DNA of 64,000 nt from Lactifluus volemus (Eukaryota > Basidiomycota > Agaricomycetes > Russulales > Russulaceae): positions 1 through 64,000 of the forward strand of contig WTXI01000195.1 of assembly GCA_022376515.1 (NCBI GenBank), read 5' to 3'. Positions 34,941-46,646 of this stretch are shown here, piece after piece. Made by a program: the position numbers and the translations under genes. The first letter of the stretch is position 1. Every line of letters starts with the position of its first letter. The notes below the pieces were generated by a model. The model worked only from the letters and a program-made list of their open reading frames with translations. It did no database searches and was not told the origin of the DNA.

Positions 34941-36130
34941 ATGGCACAATGATGTGTTGAAGTAACATGCCTCTGGAAGCCGTGTCCACGTTGGAAAATT
35001 TCGCTAAATAATAACATACCTGTTGAGCCTAGGTAACCCCTTTAAGATAATGCAGGATAAGGAGCAGCCTGAACTCGCTGATAGCTCAGCTAACGTCATT
35101 CTCGTTTGCGTGAGTCTCCAGCCTATAAACTTTCTCATCAATTCAAACAGCACTTCACACATAACGTTGGAGGGATTAGGGACAGCGGGGGCCGGATAAC
35201 AGGCGTGGGAAGCGTACAGTTACCCGACACTGAGATAAGCATGGACAAACGCGACTTCACTAACTCACATCCTCGGGGCAGCGCCCGGCCCCCAACGTCT
35301 GCTTCAGTTGCGGTATTTGTTGCAGTGACCGTTCTTGACACCAGGCCAAACTCCCAGGATATGTCACGGCCAGTATTCTATCTCGAGAATATCTATCAAC
35401 TTCTTGTCAACACCAACGTATCTCGACCATTCATTCCTGTCACTCCAGTAAGACCATCGCCCTTCAAGTTCTCTCCCCCGAATTTCTCCCCCGAATTTCT
35501 CCATCTGGGTGAGCTCACTCTGGTTCTTGAGCTTAACTATTAGCTGTATCGTGGCCTCTGAGTGATCCGGAGGTATCGGCAGTCCCATTGTTGAAACATT
35601 GTTGTCGACATTGCAGAGGATACAGCCCACCTGATGGGCCACATTCTTTGCCAACGGAGTAGAAACGTTGGGCTTTCCGCTGGGAGTTGAAGCGATACCC
35701 GCCCTGATATACACGTCCCTCTTCCTGTTCTTTGTCAGCCTTCTCATATACCTCTTCAGCAGCAACTACACTGCCTTCCGAGCCATAGTTTATGGGTCGC
35801 AGCTTCCGCGGTGGCGTATTTGACATTATGGAGGAATTATATGACCAGTCTTCTTAAGTCTCAGGTACTTGGTCGGCTGGCTTGAGCACCCACCATCTCC
35901 AACGATTCTCTCAAGATATCGTCGTATCGAGAAGCTGGCAGATAGTGTTATTGGGTACTCGCCGATGAAGTTAGACGGCCTTGTCCTGGAGTAGACAGAA
36001 TCAACACCAACGCACTGGCTTCGGATGGTCAACTGGATCAAGGTCATCAGGTTTCTAAGTATGTCCAATCTCTCCTGAATATCGTTCCGTTCCAGCTTCC
36101 GCAACTGCGCAACGTCATGAAGCAAACCCT
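34941..36130 (+). pseudogene. DUF6535 pseudogene
   Basis: The copy begins with ATGGCACAATGA, an ATG in the same context (ATTTCAATGGCACAA) as the intact gene at 46,647 but followed at once by a stop. From 35,300 it reads VAVTVLDTRPNSQDM, FYLENIYQLL and NVSRPF. After frameshifts come FANGVETLGFP, a hydrophobic LFLFFVSLLIYLF and YRRIEKLADSV. Homology fades at about 36,130 in the GCAACTGCGCAAC sequence that also follows the gene at 46,647. It sits just after ABC pseudogene 1, mirroring the ABC-DUF6535 order at 42,693-48,752. Not functional. Confidence 0.8.
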
Positions 36131-36854
36131 ACCTCTTCGATGCTTGAGTGAATTCGACTGTCCTCACGGAAGGGGACCTTCGTCTTCATTACCAACTGCT
36201 GCTTTTTCACGCACAGCTCTGCACGTGGCCTCAGGCTCTTTGTCGGGTCCAAGTCACCGTCATGCATTAGTACGAGTTCCAGGGTACATAACAATAGCGA
36301 GGCCACGATCAGCGTAGTCGGCCAGGAACCGTTAATGTCTGAGCTACAACCACATTGGGGCGTGAGGATCGTAGCTCATCAGAGTATATGGCCTAGTGTC
36401 ACAGTCTGTCGTCGTTCTTGTTTCTAACGTACGACTACAGCATTTTTTCAAGTTTTGCTCAAAGCTGGCATTCTCAAGATAGCGTCGATTCTACTTGGTG
36501 CGAGCTTTGCGAAGAGCTGTGATTGTGGCGTCACTCCTTCGCATAATATAATGAGTTTCGTGCACTCTTCGGCGTTTTCAAACAAACAAATCATGTTCTT
36601 GCTGATATTCCTTGGTCATTTATATACCTGTGGGAACATAATGAAACTGATTCATACTCATAAAGCCAAGGTAAACACGCGTCGAAGATGGGCAAGTAAG
36701 TAAGCAAACGAACATAGCAGACAAAGACATCGGACAGGAAGGTAAGTAGGGGCTATCGGAAGCGAGAAAAACACATAGGAAGGAACACAAGGCTCATACA
36801 AAGGAAATCTGAACGCGCGGTCAAGAAGTAAGAGGCTATCAAGAAAAGTTGGAG
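36131..36854. other. Spacer with no supported gene
   Basis: About 720 bases with only short chance open frames. The region before copy 2 of repeat R is purine-rich and lacks recognisable motifs. Confidence 0.35.
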
Positions 36855-37010
36855 TCACGTGCACCCTCAGAAAGCTTTCGCAACTGAGGTAGACGTGTGA
36901 TGTGTGTGGAGACGCTCGCGCTCTCCTCGAAAGAGAGTAACAGAAAGTCTGGGCGCGGCGCAAGGTATTGCACGCAGCCCAGGGCTAGAAACACAACAGA
37001 GAAATGCGAG
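36855..37010 (+). repeat. Dispersed non-coding repeat R, copy 2
   Basis: The block GTGCACCCTCAGAAAGCTTT is followed by a TCGAAAGAGAGTAACAG stretch and TATTGCACGCAGCCCAGGGC, in the same order as the copies at 30,197 and 49,170 (minus). It lies 3' of both the DUF6535 pseudogene and the DUF6535 gene at 37,509. Confidence 0.5.
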
Positions 37011-37508
37011 GGCAAACGCATTACAAACTATGCAAACTAAAGGAAACGCGAGGCGATATAAGGCAGAAACAGAAAACCGAGACATACGACGCATGTCAGA
37101 GACATAAAGAAGACAAGAAGAAAGATAGCGCGCACGACGCTGCGGTAAACAGGTCTATGGGCGGACGCGTAAGACGGTTATGGCTGAGATGACGCCGTGG
37201 CGCATGTGCTGGCGGCGATAAGAATGAGGCGGCGAAAGTGGAGGAAGGGGAATCGAACGAGTCACAGAGGCGAGGCAGGACGAGGATGTGAGTAGGTGAA
37301 AAGCATCATACTGTACTAGTACAGAGCGGGCCAGCCGCGCAACTTACCAATCATGTTAGCACAAGACATCATAGTTACCATGAGAGACATTCCATACGAA
37401 AAGTGAAAAAAAAACCAAGAACCTATAATATCGATCAGCAAGCCATGACTACGAATTAATTCAAACATACGGTCATTGGGCCATATAGTCTCTGGGTCGT
37501 CACTTCAA

Positions 37509-39910
37509 CTATTTTAGGCCGGGTTGATGAACGAAGGGGCCCTTCGTATCGTCATGCGCAGCGGTGCTTGTAATGGCTGTGGCATCATTGGAATCAGACA
37601 AGGATGTTGAGTGCACAGCTGTGCACGAAAGGGTAGCAGGTAATAATGAAGATGAAGATGCCGGTCGGTGGGAAGGGGGGTCGAATTCGTTCACCGAGGC
37701 GTCTGCAGGTGAATGAAGATCCCCATTAAGTGCACCTCTGGGAACTGACTGGAGGGCAGTCGACGATGAGGAGTCAGGCACGGGAGGGGTAAAGATTGCT
37801 TCATGGTGTTGCGAAGTTGCGGTAACGGGAACGGGACAGCGTTCAGGAGAGATAAGCCTAAGAGCGGTAGTGGACCGAAGGGGATCAGGGGCGTTACTAA
37901 GTGAGGGCGGATTTGGTTGTGAGCTGGTAAGATCAGGACTCAGCGGCTGAATGAGAGCATCAGCAGCCTCTCTGGAGCGATGGTCCTGGTTTCTGCACGA
38001 AGGATATGTCCATGCCCTGAATTTATGGAAGGAGGCCGTCGGGGCGTCATCAGTGCCTTCATGCAAACTGATGTACAGTTTGCGAAGTAGGAAAAGAATA
38101 CAGTGTGGAACACCTCCATCCCCATTCTTCTGCGCATGTGGAAGGATTTCATTCCACAAATCACAAAATTCGTGCTGCAGTTCGGCAAGAGTACCTCGTA
38201 TGTCGAATTCGGGAGGCGGCTGTAGAATGCAGTAAGCCGCATTGCCAGCCATATCTCGATTGATGATGCCGGAAGAGGACTTCGAGATCTGACGGGCCAT
38301 GTAGATCCAGTTGGCAAGTGACATGCTATCATTGCCATGTGCGAGGTACCTTCGAATGTCATCTCCCGATTTCCCCAATTGGTCCGCAGCGAGTGCAATC
38401 CAATGTTCGTTGCTCCCCTGCACGTTCGCTATGATATCAGCAACGATGGTTTGTGCACATAAGCCAATCTCCTGATCGCTTCTTCCTCGGTTTCTCAGAA
38501 ATGATCCAACACCAATGGTTCGGGACAAGGTCTGTCCCTTGGTTTTGATAAAAAGCTCCTCCAGATTTATGGCGTGGGTCGCATCGGCGATCTTCACGCT
38601 CATTACGAATTGCTGCATTTTGACCGACTCGGAGATTGAATTAGATGAGAAGGCACGAATCAAGAATGCCACAAATGCCGAAGAAAACTTTCTGGAGCCC
38701 AATTTCGCGAAGCTACGTTGAGGATCCGTCATTTGGTTTGAGCTACAAAAACCAATGACATTGTTAAAAAAGCAATCCAGTTCATCAACCGAGGCGAAGG
38801 CATGGGCGTCAAATGTCCACTTCAGGATTAGGCCATCCATCTCTGATGGTGTTTCCCGAACAACCTCTTCTGCCATCTTCTCCACATCTTGCGAACACCT
38901 GCGTAAACATTGTAAACATTTGATAGCCAAGTCACGAAAGCGCTTCGACTTCGAGGTCACAAACAAGAGGGGGAGAACTGAGAAGACTGGACATAATACA
39001 ACAGCAGAAACCCGAAGGGCCATTGAAGAAAGTGGCGCATAGTATGGGCTATCCGGCCTGAGAATTTGCATAAATGTGATCACCATGTATGACGCCGCCG
39101 AAATTGCGATCCACCATACTATAGCAACGAACACGGTGTGATTAACATTGAAAAGATATATGAGGAGGCCGGTAAAGAACAGGAAGAGGGAAAGGTGGAT
39201 CAGGGTGGGTATCAATTCAAGCACCTGTGGAAGGCCCAACGTTTCGACCCCATGGGCAAGGAATGCACGAATCCGTGCATCGTCGTGTGGACTGTATCGT
39301 GGCTTCTGAGTAATCCTGACATAACGACGGGTCCACTGTAGTGACATTATGGCCAGCAGAGCAGAGGTCAGACTGACAGTCAGGCTCAAGAACCAGAGTG
39401 AGTTCACCCAGATCATATATACCGGGGGAGAAAAAAGTGGTGGTTTGACTGGAATGAGAGGGATAGATGGTTGTGCTACGTTGGCATTGGCGAGCTGGAG
39501 CTGAAACATACTCTCGAGATAAAATGTAGAAATATCCTGAGAGTTTGGCTTGAGGTAGACGACCGTATCTTTGACAAATGCAGCAACAACAGCAGAAAAT
39601 AAACCGGACTGCAGTTTCTGACGTTACATGTGATGTGATGCGGAAGCTACATTGGACCCACGAAGAGAAGAATACCGTCGGCATCCTTTTTCCAACGTTC
39701 GGCCATCTTATTGTCTTCTTCCCTCGCCATATCGAGATACGACTTGAAAAGAGGACATGCGCTATCAGTGAATTCATGCTGATCCAAATCCCTTATGGGA
39801 TTGAAGGGGCCATCTGTGATTGCGTTAACAATCTCGTGGGGTCAAAGCTGAGAGACAGATAACTTACCTGTAGGGCTTGACCCTTGAGGCATGTCAAGGA
39901 AGTGTGCCAT
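37509..39910 (-). CDS. DUF6535 family membrane protein 1
   Basis: Three exons on the minus strand (39910-39868, 39813-39662, 39608-37509) join in phase to give 764 residues. The first two exons encode a short N-terminus and an amphipathic segment ending KMAERWKKDADGILLF. Exon 3 opens SGLFSAVVAAF, then KPNSQDISTFYLES. A conserved core follows: SPPVYMIWVNSLWFLSLT (first clear membrane helix), the basic RRYVRITQKPRYSPHD, and two more hydrophobic helices around LIHLSLFLFFTGLLIYLF and VWWIAISAASYMVI. The long remainder is soluble and helical, and the protein ends in a Ser/Pro-rich tail of about 140 residues. DUF6535 proteins are abundant in Agaricomycetes and have no known function. The intron-3 acceptor is supported by the same splice pattern in three other family members here. 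Confidence 0.85.
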
Positions 39911-42114
39911 AAGCTTTAGGGAGATGTGGGGGGGTTGAGAGGAAGGCTAGACCAACTCCAACTATTTGCTCGTTATCCGTGGGAAAAAACTCATGGAGGC
40001 TGTGCGTTGAAAGCTGAGACTTACGAGAACAAAGGCACTATCTGGTGAGATCCAAATGAGCATGTGCATCACGTGTACACATCATTTATTGACTCAGAAA
40101 CTCATGTAAATAACCTCAACTAATGCTAGGTCCCAAAAAACAACGTCTGCATGACAAAGTCCGCATTTCTAGTCACTTTGAACAGATCTAATTCTTTGTA
40201 AAGTGCCCACGCGAGTTCTCACCGACAGCAGAAGCCATTACGTTTCTGGGACCGTAACAAGGCTCAGATTGCCGCCCTGGATCGGACGTGTATCTGTAAC
40301 CGGATAAATGGATGTCCATACATCCACAGATCCGCATAGTAGTACTGCACTAGGGCAACCCCACTATGAAATCACATTGGGGGTTGACGCCGCTACACCA
40401 CCCTCAAGTACACTCGACTTTGCGCCGTGTCTCCAACCATCACCCCCCTCCGGTTCTATAAATACGGGCACTGCGAGAGCCTTCAACAAAAGACATGGGA
40501 ATAATGTAAGGATTGCACGCTAACTTGAAAAAGCCCTTACCACACCGAGTTCGCATTATTATGGTGCTGCCTCGGATCACAGCCTTGTTCCAGTGATTGA
40601 TCACATGTAGGAAGCTGGCACCGGGAAAACGTCTGTCCCCGAAACCATGTCATTTACCATTGCAGTATGTTATTTATCGATTACTGTAGTTACACCCCCT
40701 TGAGAAATAATGATATCAGAGCATCATGTGTCTTCGGCGGATGTGTCTCATATCCACCTACCTACAAGGAAGGTACACGCACCAGCCTAAGGAGGAAAAG
40801 CGTTGGAAATGACTTCGTGGGTGGTGTGCCGTGATGCACTGACAGTCCAGCAGATGATTGACTGGTGGCAGTGTGGCAGCATATAAAACCGTGTTTACAC
40901 TGGCAGACTCGCGAGGTCTCGAAGCTTATTGGTATCCAAGCAGCGGCTCAGTTGCCAATGGAAAAAGACTGACGTGTGTACAATATGTGGTGTGGCCGGC
41001 TTTTGAAAAGTTGGGACTGCGTAACTTGCTGGGAAGTACTGAAAGTAGAAGCCCGCAATGGAATGGCCGAGAAGGGCCGAGGTAAAGACTGGGCCCTGTC
41101 ACGTTGTCACCGTCACTCCTGGTTTGCCCTTTAACTGGAAGTTCGAGCTTTTCGAGCCCCCTTTCTACAAACACCATCTTTGGCACAAAAGCGGGCGGTG
41201 CAGTTCTCGCTAAGTTCAATAAGGAATTGCAGGCCTGCGTGAGATTGGCCACAGAGGCACAGTTCAAAGTTCAAAGCCTCGACAACCTTCACAGACACCC
41301 ACTGGCATATGGATCACACCTTCCCGCTTTAGATCTGTTTACCACCCCAGGCACTGCCGAGCTATGTAGACTCTTGGCATTTGCGGCAACAAGACACCTC
41401 AGGAGATGGAACGGTGCAATCTCAGATACAGTAGCAGGCCAACAGAACAAGTGAACAAGTGAACACGCAACGCATAGTACAGAGGAGGCGCTCTCAGGCT
41501 TTCTTTCTATTTTGAGGAGTTTTCTTTCTGACGTTTTGTATTGAGAAACCTGTCGTTGACACGCATTTATTATTGCATTCTATGCCGAGGCGATTTGATT
41601 CGATTGCACCATCTCCATTTTCTTTACTTCCTTGACTTCCTGTGCCTACCAAAGGTTGTCGATTGGTATTTAGCCCATCGGTACGGCGGTGCATTTTCAT
41701 TATCTGGAAATGACACAAAGTAGTATGACGTCCAAAGTTGAAATCATGGACTATGCTGTCTCCCTTAAATCGAATCGAACCCGCTGAAAGAATTCATTTT
41801 TAAACAATCCAGTAGCTCCTGCCTTCGATGAATCTGCGTGTGACGTGCGTCCTATCTCCTCAGCTGTATGCTTCTCGAGGAATATTGCAAGGGCAGCCCT
41901 GCCTGCTCTAGTACTGAAGATGATATGAATGATGCTGGTGGAGAGGTGGGTTCGGTTTTTTTTTTGCAAAATCCGCATCTGTATTCCGCAAATGTGACCA
42001 TGACAAAGACGCGGGGGATGGGGACGGGATTAGAAAGGCAGCGTGGGAGAGACAGTGGAAGCAAAGTGTGGCAAAAAGGGAGTGAGTTGTGTCTCCTCAG
42101 AGGGCGAGTGACTA
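39911..42114. other. 2.2-kb spacer with a possible P-loop remnant
   Basis: No convincing gene is present. At 40,613-40,665, directly after a TAG that could be a splice acceptor, the plus strand reads EAGTGKTSVPETMSF, which resembles the P-loop of the small AIG1-like or G-domain proteins common in these fungi. The preceding short frame ends KRHGNNVRIAR, compatible with the start of such a domain. The rest of the domain is missing. A frame at 41,104-41,454 has no recognisable features. Confidence 0.3.
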
Positions 42115-42425
42115 TTCTACTATTTTAAAAACCCCGTCCGGGTCGTGGGGTAGCATGCATGCGCGGGTGGTCTTGAGGAAGCGGGCCATGGCTTCGCCAC
42201 CTTGAAAAGGGCGGGCAGAGACGTCGATAGGACGGAGGCCCGGCGAACTTGAAGTGCGGGCGGGAAGCGATGACGTGCTCGACCATTTGATCGGGGGCGG
42301 AATCTTGCGGCGTATGAACCTATGAAGGCGTGTCCTGTTATGAGGCGTATGAGGGTGCTGAAGACCGCCCTGTCGCAGCCCGAGGTGGGTTCGGTTGAAA
42401 TGAGATGGATCCTGGATGTCATTGG
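42115..42425 (-). mobile_element. Non-LTR retrotransposon tail fragment
   Basis: The minus strand reads CDRAVFSTLIRLITGHAFIG then SYAARFRP, typical of the region after the reverse transcriptase and RNase H domains of fungal LINE-type elements, where a Cys/His cluster follows. Here the next part is frameshifted: VEHVIASRPHFKFAGPP and then GGEAMARFLKTTRACM in other frames, before a stop near 42,115. No upstream reverse transcriptase is seen. It is a dead 3' fragment lying just before ABC pseudogene 2, and may have helped seed the duplication. The family call is from pattern memory and moderate. Confidence 0.5.
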
Positions 42426-42692
42426 TCGGCCGCACAGCCACAGCCACGCGGGTCAGTGGCACGTGCATGTGGCGTTCCCGCCGAGGGAATCAAGTTTTCG
42501 ATTCATTGATAAAAAAAATTGCGCTTACAGTAAACTCCGCGAGTCCGCGGCCATCATGTTTCTCACATCTGAGTTCCCACAATCAGGGGTATATGGGTCC
42601 TACCCGTATGTCGTCACTTGCTTTCCTTCCTTACTTTACTTTCTTCTCTTCTTTTTCACAACCCAGCGGCAGCTCTAGCCATCGCTCATAAT

Positions 42693-45568
42693 AATGCTCG
42701 CGGCGGCTAGCCCCATCATGCCTCACCTCATCGACCTGATTTGGTTTCGTCTCTTTTCCGTCGTCCTCATGACTCTCGTGGTTCATTATGGTATGTGAAT
42801 TGCATTTTTGCGTCACTTCTCATTGCTTAGGGCGCTGTTTCGATAGGTTTCCTCGTCTTATTTTTCGCTTTGGTTAAATCCCCGGTTACACGTACTGCAG
42901 TTAGGTCGGGCAATGTGGCTCAGGCACAGGTACTTCCTTGCGCCGCCTTCACATATGCCAGGTTGCTTATCCTATTGCCGCAGCCAGCATCCGAAGAACA
43001 GGATATTAACATTGACCATCCCCCGACTGTATTCCTTAGACGTCTGTTCCGTATCACTCTTATGCTTACGAAAGGCTGTGCCCTTCAGTTCATCGTGGTG
43101 TGTCCTGGTTCTCATTCCTTAAGACGATGCTCTGACCCAAAACTTAGTTGTTCTGCATTCGCTTACTCATCCTCGGCGGGCTTGTGGACTTCCTGGTCCC
43201 TTTCCTCCTTGCGCGACTCGGATCAATTTTTGAAGAGAGTATCTATCTTTTGTGTCTTCTCGGCTATGTCGGTCTGCGCTTCCGGATCAATGGTTACTGG
43301 CTCTCTGCGCTTCGCGATGTAGGTTGAACTTCATTTTTACTTCCCCTCAATCACGCCTTCTGACCTGGCACTAGAACATCCGTGCAATTCACACAGACTA
43401 TCGGTTTGACAATGAGACGATCAGGCATCTTAATTGCAAAGAACACAAGAGCGAGCGCTATCGTGCCTCTGTTAGGAAGTACCAAAAGCTCAGGTATCGC
43501 GTCATTAGTGAGTGAAATCAGACGAAACTTAATATGGTCATACTGAACCCGATCCGCTGTGTTACAGTGGGGTTGAACCCATTCAATTTGGTCCAAAACC
43601 TTGTCATTGTAAGCTTCCGCGAATATCCCGCCCCATTCGGTAGTTGGATAACAGCCTTGTTTTAGACCGTCGGATTACTGATTGTTTCTATGACTGGAGC
43701 GCAAGGAGTCCGAGCCGCGAATGGCCAGCTGGAACCCCGTAACTTGCCGTCCTTTGCAGTGAGACACCTTGTTCGAGACAACTCGACAACTCTTGACATC
43801 TGTGTAGCTCTATAGCCAACTTGATTTACTTGGTGATATCTTTAGGCCTGTCACCCGGTCGTTACTGGACACAAGAAAGGTAGCCATACTCAATGAATCA
43901 ACTGACGTGATTGATAAGCCTGGGGCACTGGACATTGTCGTTTCTGATGGCGAGATAGAAACCGGTAGGGTTGCTGTTCCTGACTTCCATTGATCTACTC
44001 AATACCGTTGCAGAAAATGTTAGGCATACGTACGCGTACAACGGTCGCCGACCTGTCCTATGTGGTGGATCGTTCCATGTCCTGAAGAGAATATCCATAA
44101 CCCCCGTCAGGGAATCTGGTGCAGAGAAGTTGATGGTCCTCCACCCCTTTTATCGATTCGATCACTCGAAGGAGGGTGACAGCCACATCCTAGCTGACGG
44201 ACAGAATATTCACGGTGTAACACAAGCAAATTTGTGTAACGCTATTGGTGTGGTCGCGCAGGATGACGTACTTTTCAGCGCAAGTGATGGCCATAACTTC
44301 GAGTGCGCATCTCGTATACCATGTCTAACCCTGCAGTCTTTATAGCCAGGACTGATAGTGAGTCCTATAGCCATGACAAGTATGAGTCGACGCAGGACGG
44401 ATTAGGCGACACGACTGAAACAACGCAACTTCATAAACATAACATGTCATTCCCTGAGACCAAGGTTGGCGAACGCGGTATTCAAGTCAGTGGAGGAGAG
44501 AAGCGGCGAGTAGCTATTCCACGTACCTTGCACAGGGATCCCCCGATATCTCCGCTTGATGAGCCCACCAGGTTTGTTGTATATTCCAGAAGTGGTGAAT
44601 CGGTTTCTAATTCTAATCGACATTTCACCATCAGTGCCCTAAACACTCGTGATATCAAGATACCTCTGAAGAACGGCCATACCTCTATTGCTCATATGCC
44701 TTCAGTGAGTCTATTCCTGTATCGGGAGGATAGCATCTGAAATATCTCCCTCACTATAGGCCATCGCCAACGTGGACGCGTGGGTTTCTCTCTCCCCGTC
44801 TTCCTTGACATTTGCTCATAGAAAAACAGGATTCTTGGTCCCAAGTATGGCCATATTAGCCTGATTGGTGGGCTACTCGTGAACGGGAGGGTTGTGGAAG
44901 TAGTCTGCAGGTATCAAATTGGCGATACGACCCCTGGCCCTTTCGAAGGATCTATCACTCAAGACATCGACGCCGCGCTCCCACAGAACACCGGTGAATC
45001 GCTCGCAGCCGCCTCCGAAGTGGTTGTGGCGGAGACCGCCACACCCACTCGGGCCTCACCTATATCGGACAATGGGACAGTGGCGGGAGTATCGTCTACT
45101 TCGGTACGAGCCACGGGCACCCCAAGTGATGGCGCTGCTTGGGATCTAATCCCAGAGGCTGCGGCCAGCGACGCTTCTCGTTCCGATGAGGTCCATCCTG
45201 TCGCCTTCTCAACTACCGGCCCTTCGCCTGTTCCCTTCCGAGGTAGATCATCCGATGAGTCGGCATCGCAAAGGGCTCCATTGGCTGCCCGGACCTCAGA
45301 TATCATGTTGCCGCCAGAGCAGCACGAAAGTTGTCCGGACCCGAGTTCATGGTCCGAGTTCCAGCAGCAGGCCCGGGGAACGTCAGGACCACCGCCGCGC
45401 TCTGGATTTCTGGGAATTTTTCGGCGTGATACGGCATCCGCCCCAGCGCAACCGCCAACTCACAGTAATGTAGTGTCCACATTGATGGGCGTGCTACGTA
45501 GCGTGCGAGTACGTTGGCGGAATGTGAAGGAAAAGGTGGAGGGGGTGTTTCAAGCAAATCCAAGATGA
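42693..45568 (+). pseudogene. Half ABC transporter pseudogene 2 (HMT1/ABCB6-like)
   Basis: The second and better preserved copy. The N-terminus reads MPHLIDLIWFRLFSVVLMT, and a GT-AG intron joins it to GFLVLFFALVKSP. Membrane-domain blocks follow, among them GYVGLRFRINGYWLSALRD, VRKYQKLRYRVI and GLNPFNLVQNLVIVSGLLIV. The nucleotide-binding domain has NGRRPVLCGGSF, RESGAEKLMVL in place of Walker A, DGQNIHGVTQANLCNAIGVV, QDDVLFSAS, SGGEKRRVAIPRTL and PLDEPT in place of Walker B. The key Walker A glycine-lysine-serine is damaged, and the frame is interrupted repeatedly. A 229-codon open tail ends at 45,568. It cannot hydrolyse ATP. Order and sequence mirror 32,260-34,041, so the two are one segmental duplication. 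Confidence 0.75.
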
Positions 45569-46646
45569 CCATCTTATAACTGTAAGTTCTGATAAGTCAC
45601 GGCCCATGCACTTTTCGGTCGATTTCATTCCACTGTCCAAGGCACATCAGTCATGTGTACTTGATCAGGTGTAACTCACAGTCCTGTTTCCCAGACTTAA
45701 TTCGTACCCCATGACCCTAATATCCCACAGTTGTACCCACCAGGATTTGTATATCATCATAGTATGTCGGTCTATGCATCATGAAATTCAATGTACCACC
45801 ACAAATAAATATCTAGCTCAAGCCTGAGGCCCGAGTTCTCAAGCGTGAGCGTGCGTAACTTAATAGCAGGCACAGCTGTGCGCGTGTATATGTTCGGGCA
45901 CAACATGGACGACATGACTGAAAGAGATAGGAGGTATATATGTGACAAGAAAAAGCCAACAGGAAGGAAAGGGCCTAGGGTCAGAAGTTCTCACGCTGTG
46001 GCATCTCCGTTGCCAATCCTCGATTCCTGTATCTTTTGGAATCGTGATTGGGTTGTGGGTCCTAGTCCCTATTGATTCAATTGAACTTGAAGGGTCTGTG
46101 TCTGCATTTGGGCTGTCGGTTTGTTCTTTGTTCACCTCTTTTTCTCATGTCATTTATTTGGGGGGGTGTCCATGTCATGATAGTCTCTCGGTTTGGGAGG
46201 GCGGGGTTGATGGTGCCTGTCGGGTGAGATATGTCAGGACGGAGTGGAGCCTACTAGGGAATACGGTCTCTTGCGCACACACTCCGCTCCCCGCTAAAAA
46301 GGCTTTGTGGTTTATTTATCGTTGCAGTATTTTGGCTTAGGTTCTAGCTTGATAGTACAGCCGGGGAGCAGTGGATGAGCCGAGTTTTAGTTCATTTGAG
46401 CGTAGACTCCACGTGACAGAGTTAAGTGGGACTTTTCCCATGATTGTACGTATCCGGCCGAGCCATTCTTCGACCTTAGTTGTGAACGCGTTACCCCAAT
46501 ACAAACACATACTGGGCCTTACTGATGGGTTTCTCTCTGTATTTAGCTGGGCAGGCTGCGCCTAAAAATGCAGGGTTCCCCGCTGTTGGCTACGCCCCAC
46601 AAAAGAGCTCCCAAACATTCTTAGATCCATAGTACATCCAATTTCA
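45569..46646. other. Spacer and 5' flank of DUF6535 gene 2
   Basis: About 1.1 kb without a supported gene. The last ~250 bases resemble the 5' flank of the DUF6535 pseudogene (34,700-34,940): both have an AGGCTGCGCC/AGGCTACGCC segment, a GCAGGGTTCCCC / GCAGAGTTCCCC block and the ATTTCAATGGCACAA start context. That shared block is the candidate promoter and leader. Confidence 0.4.
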
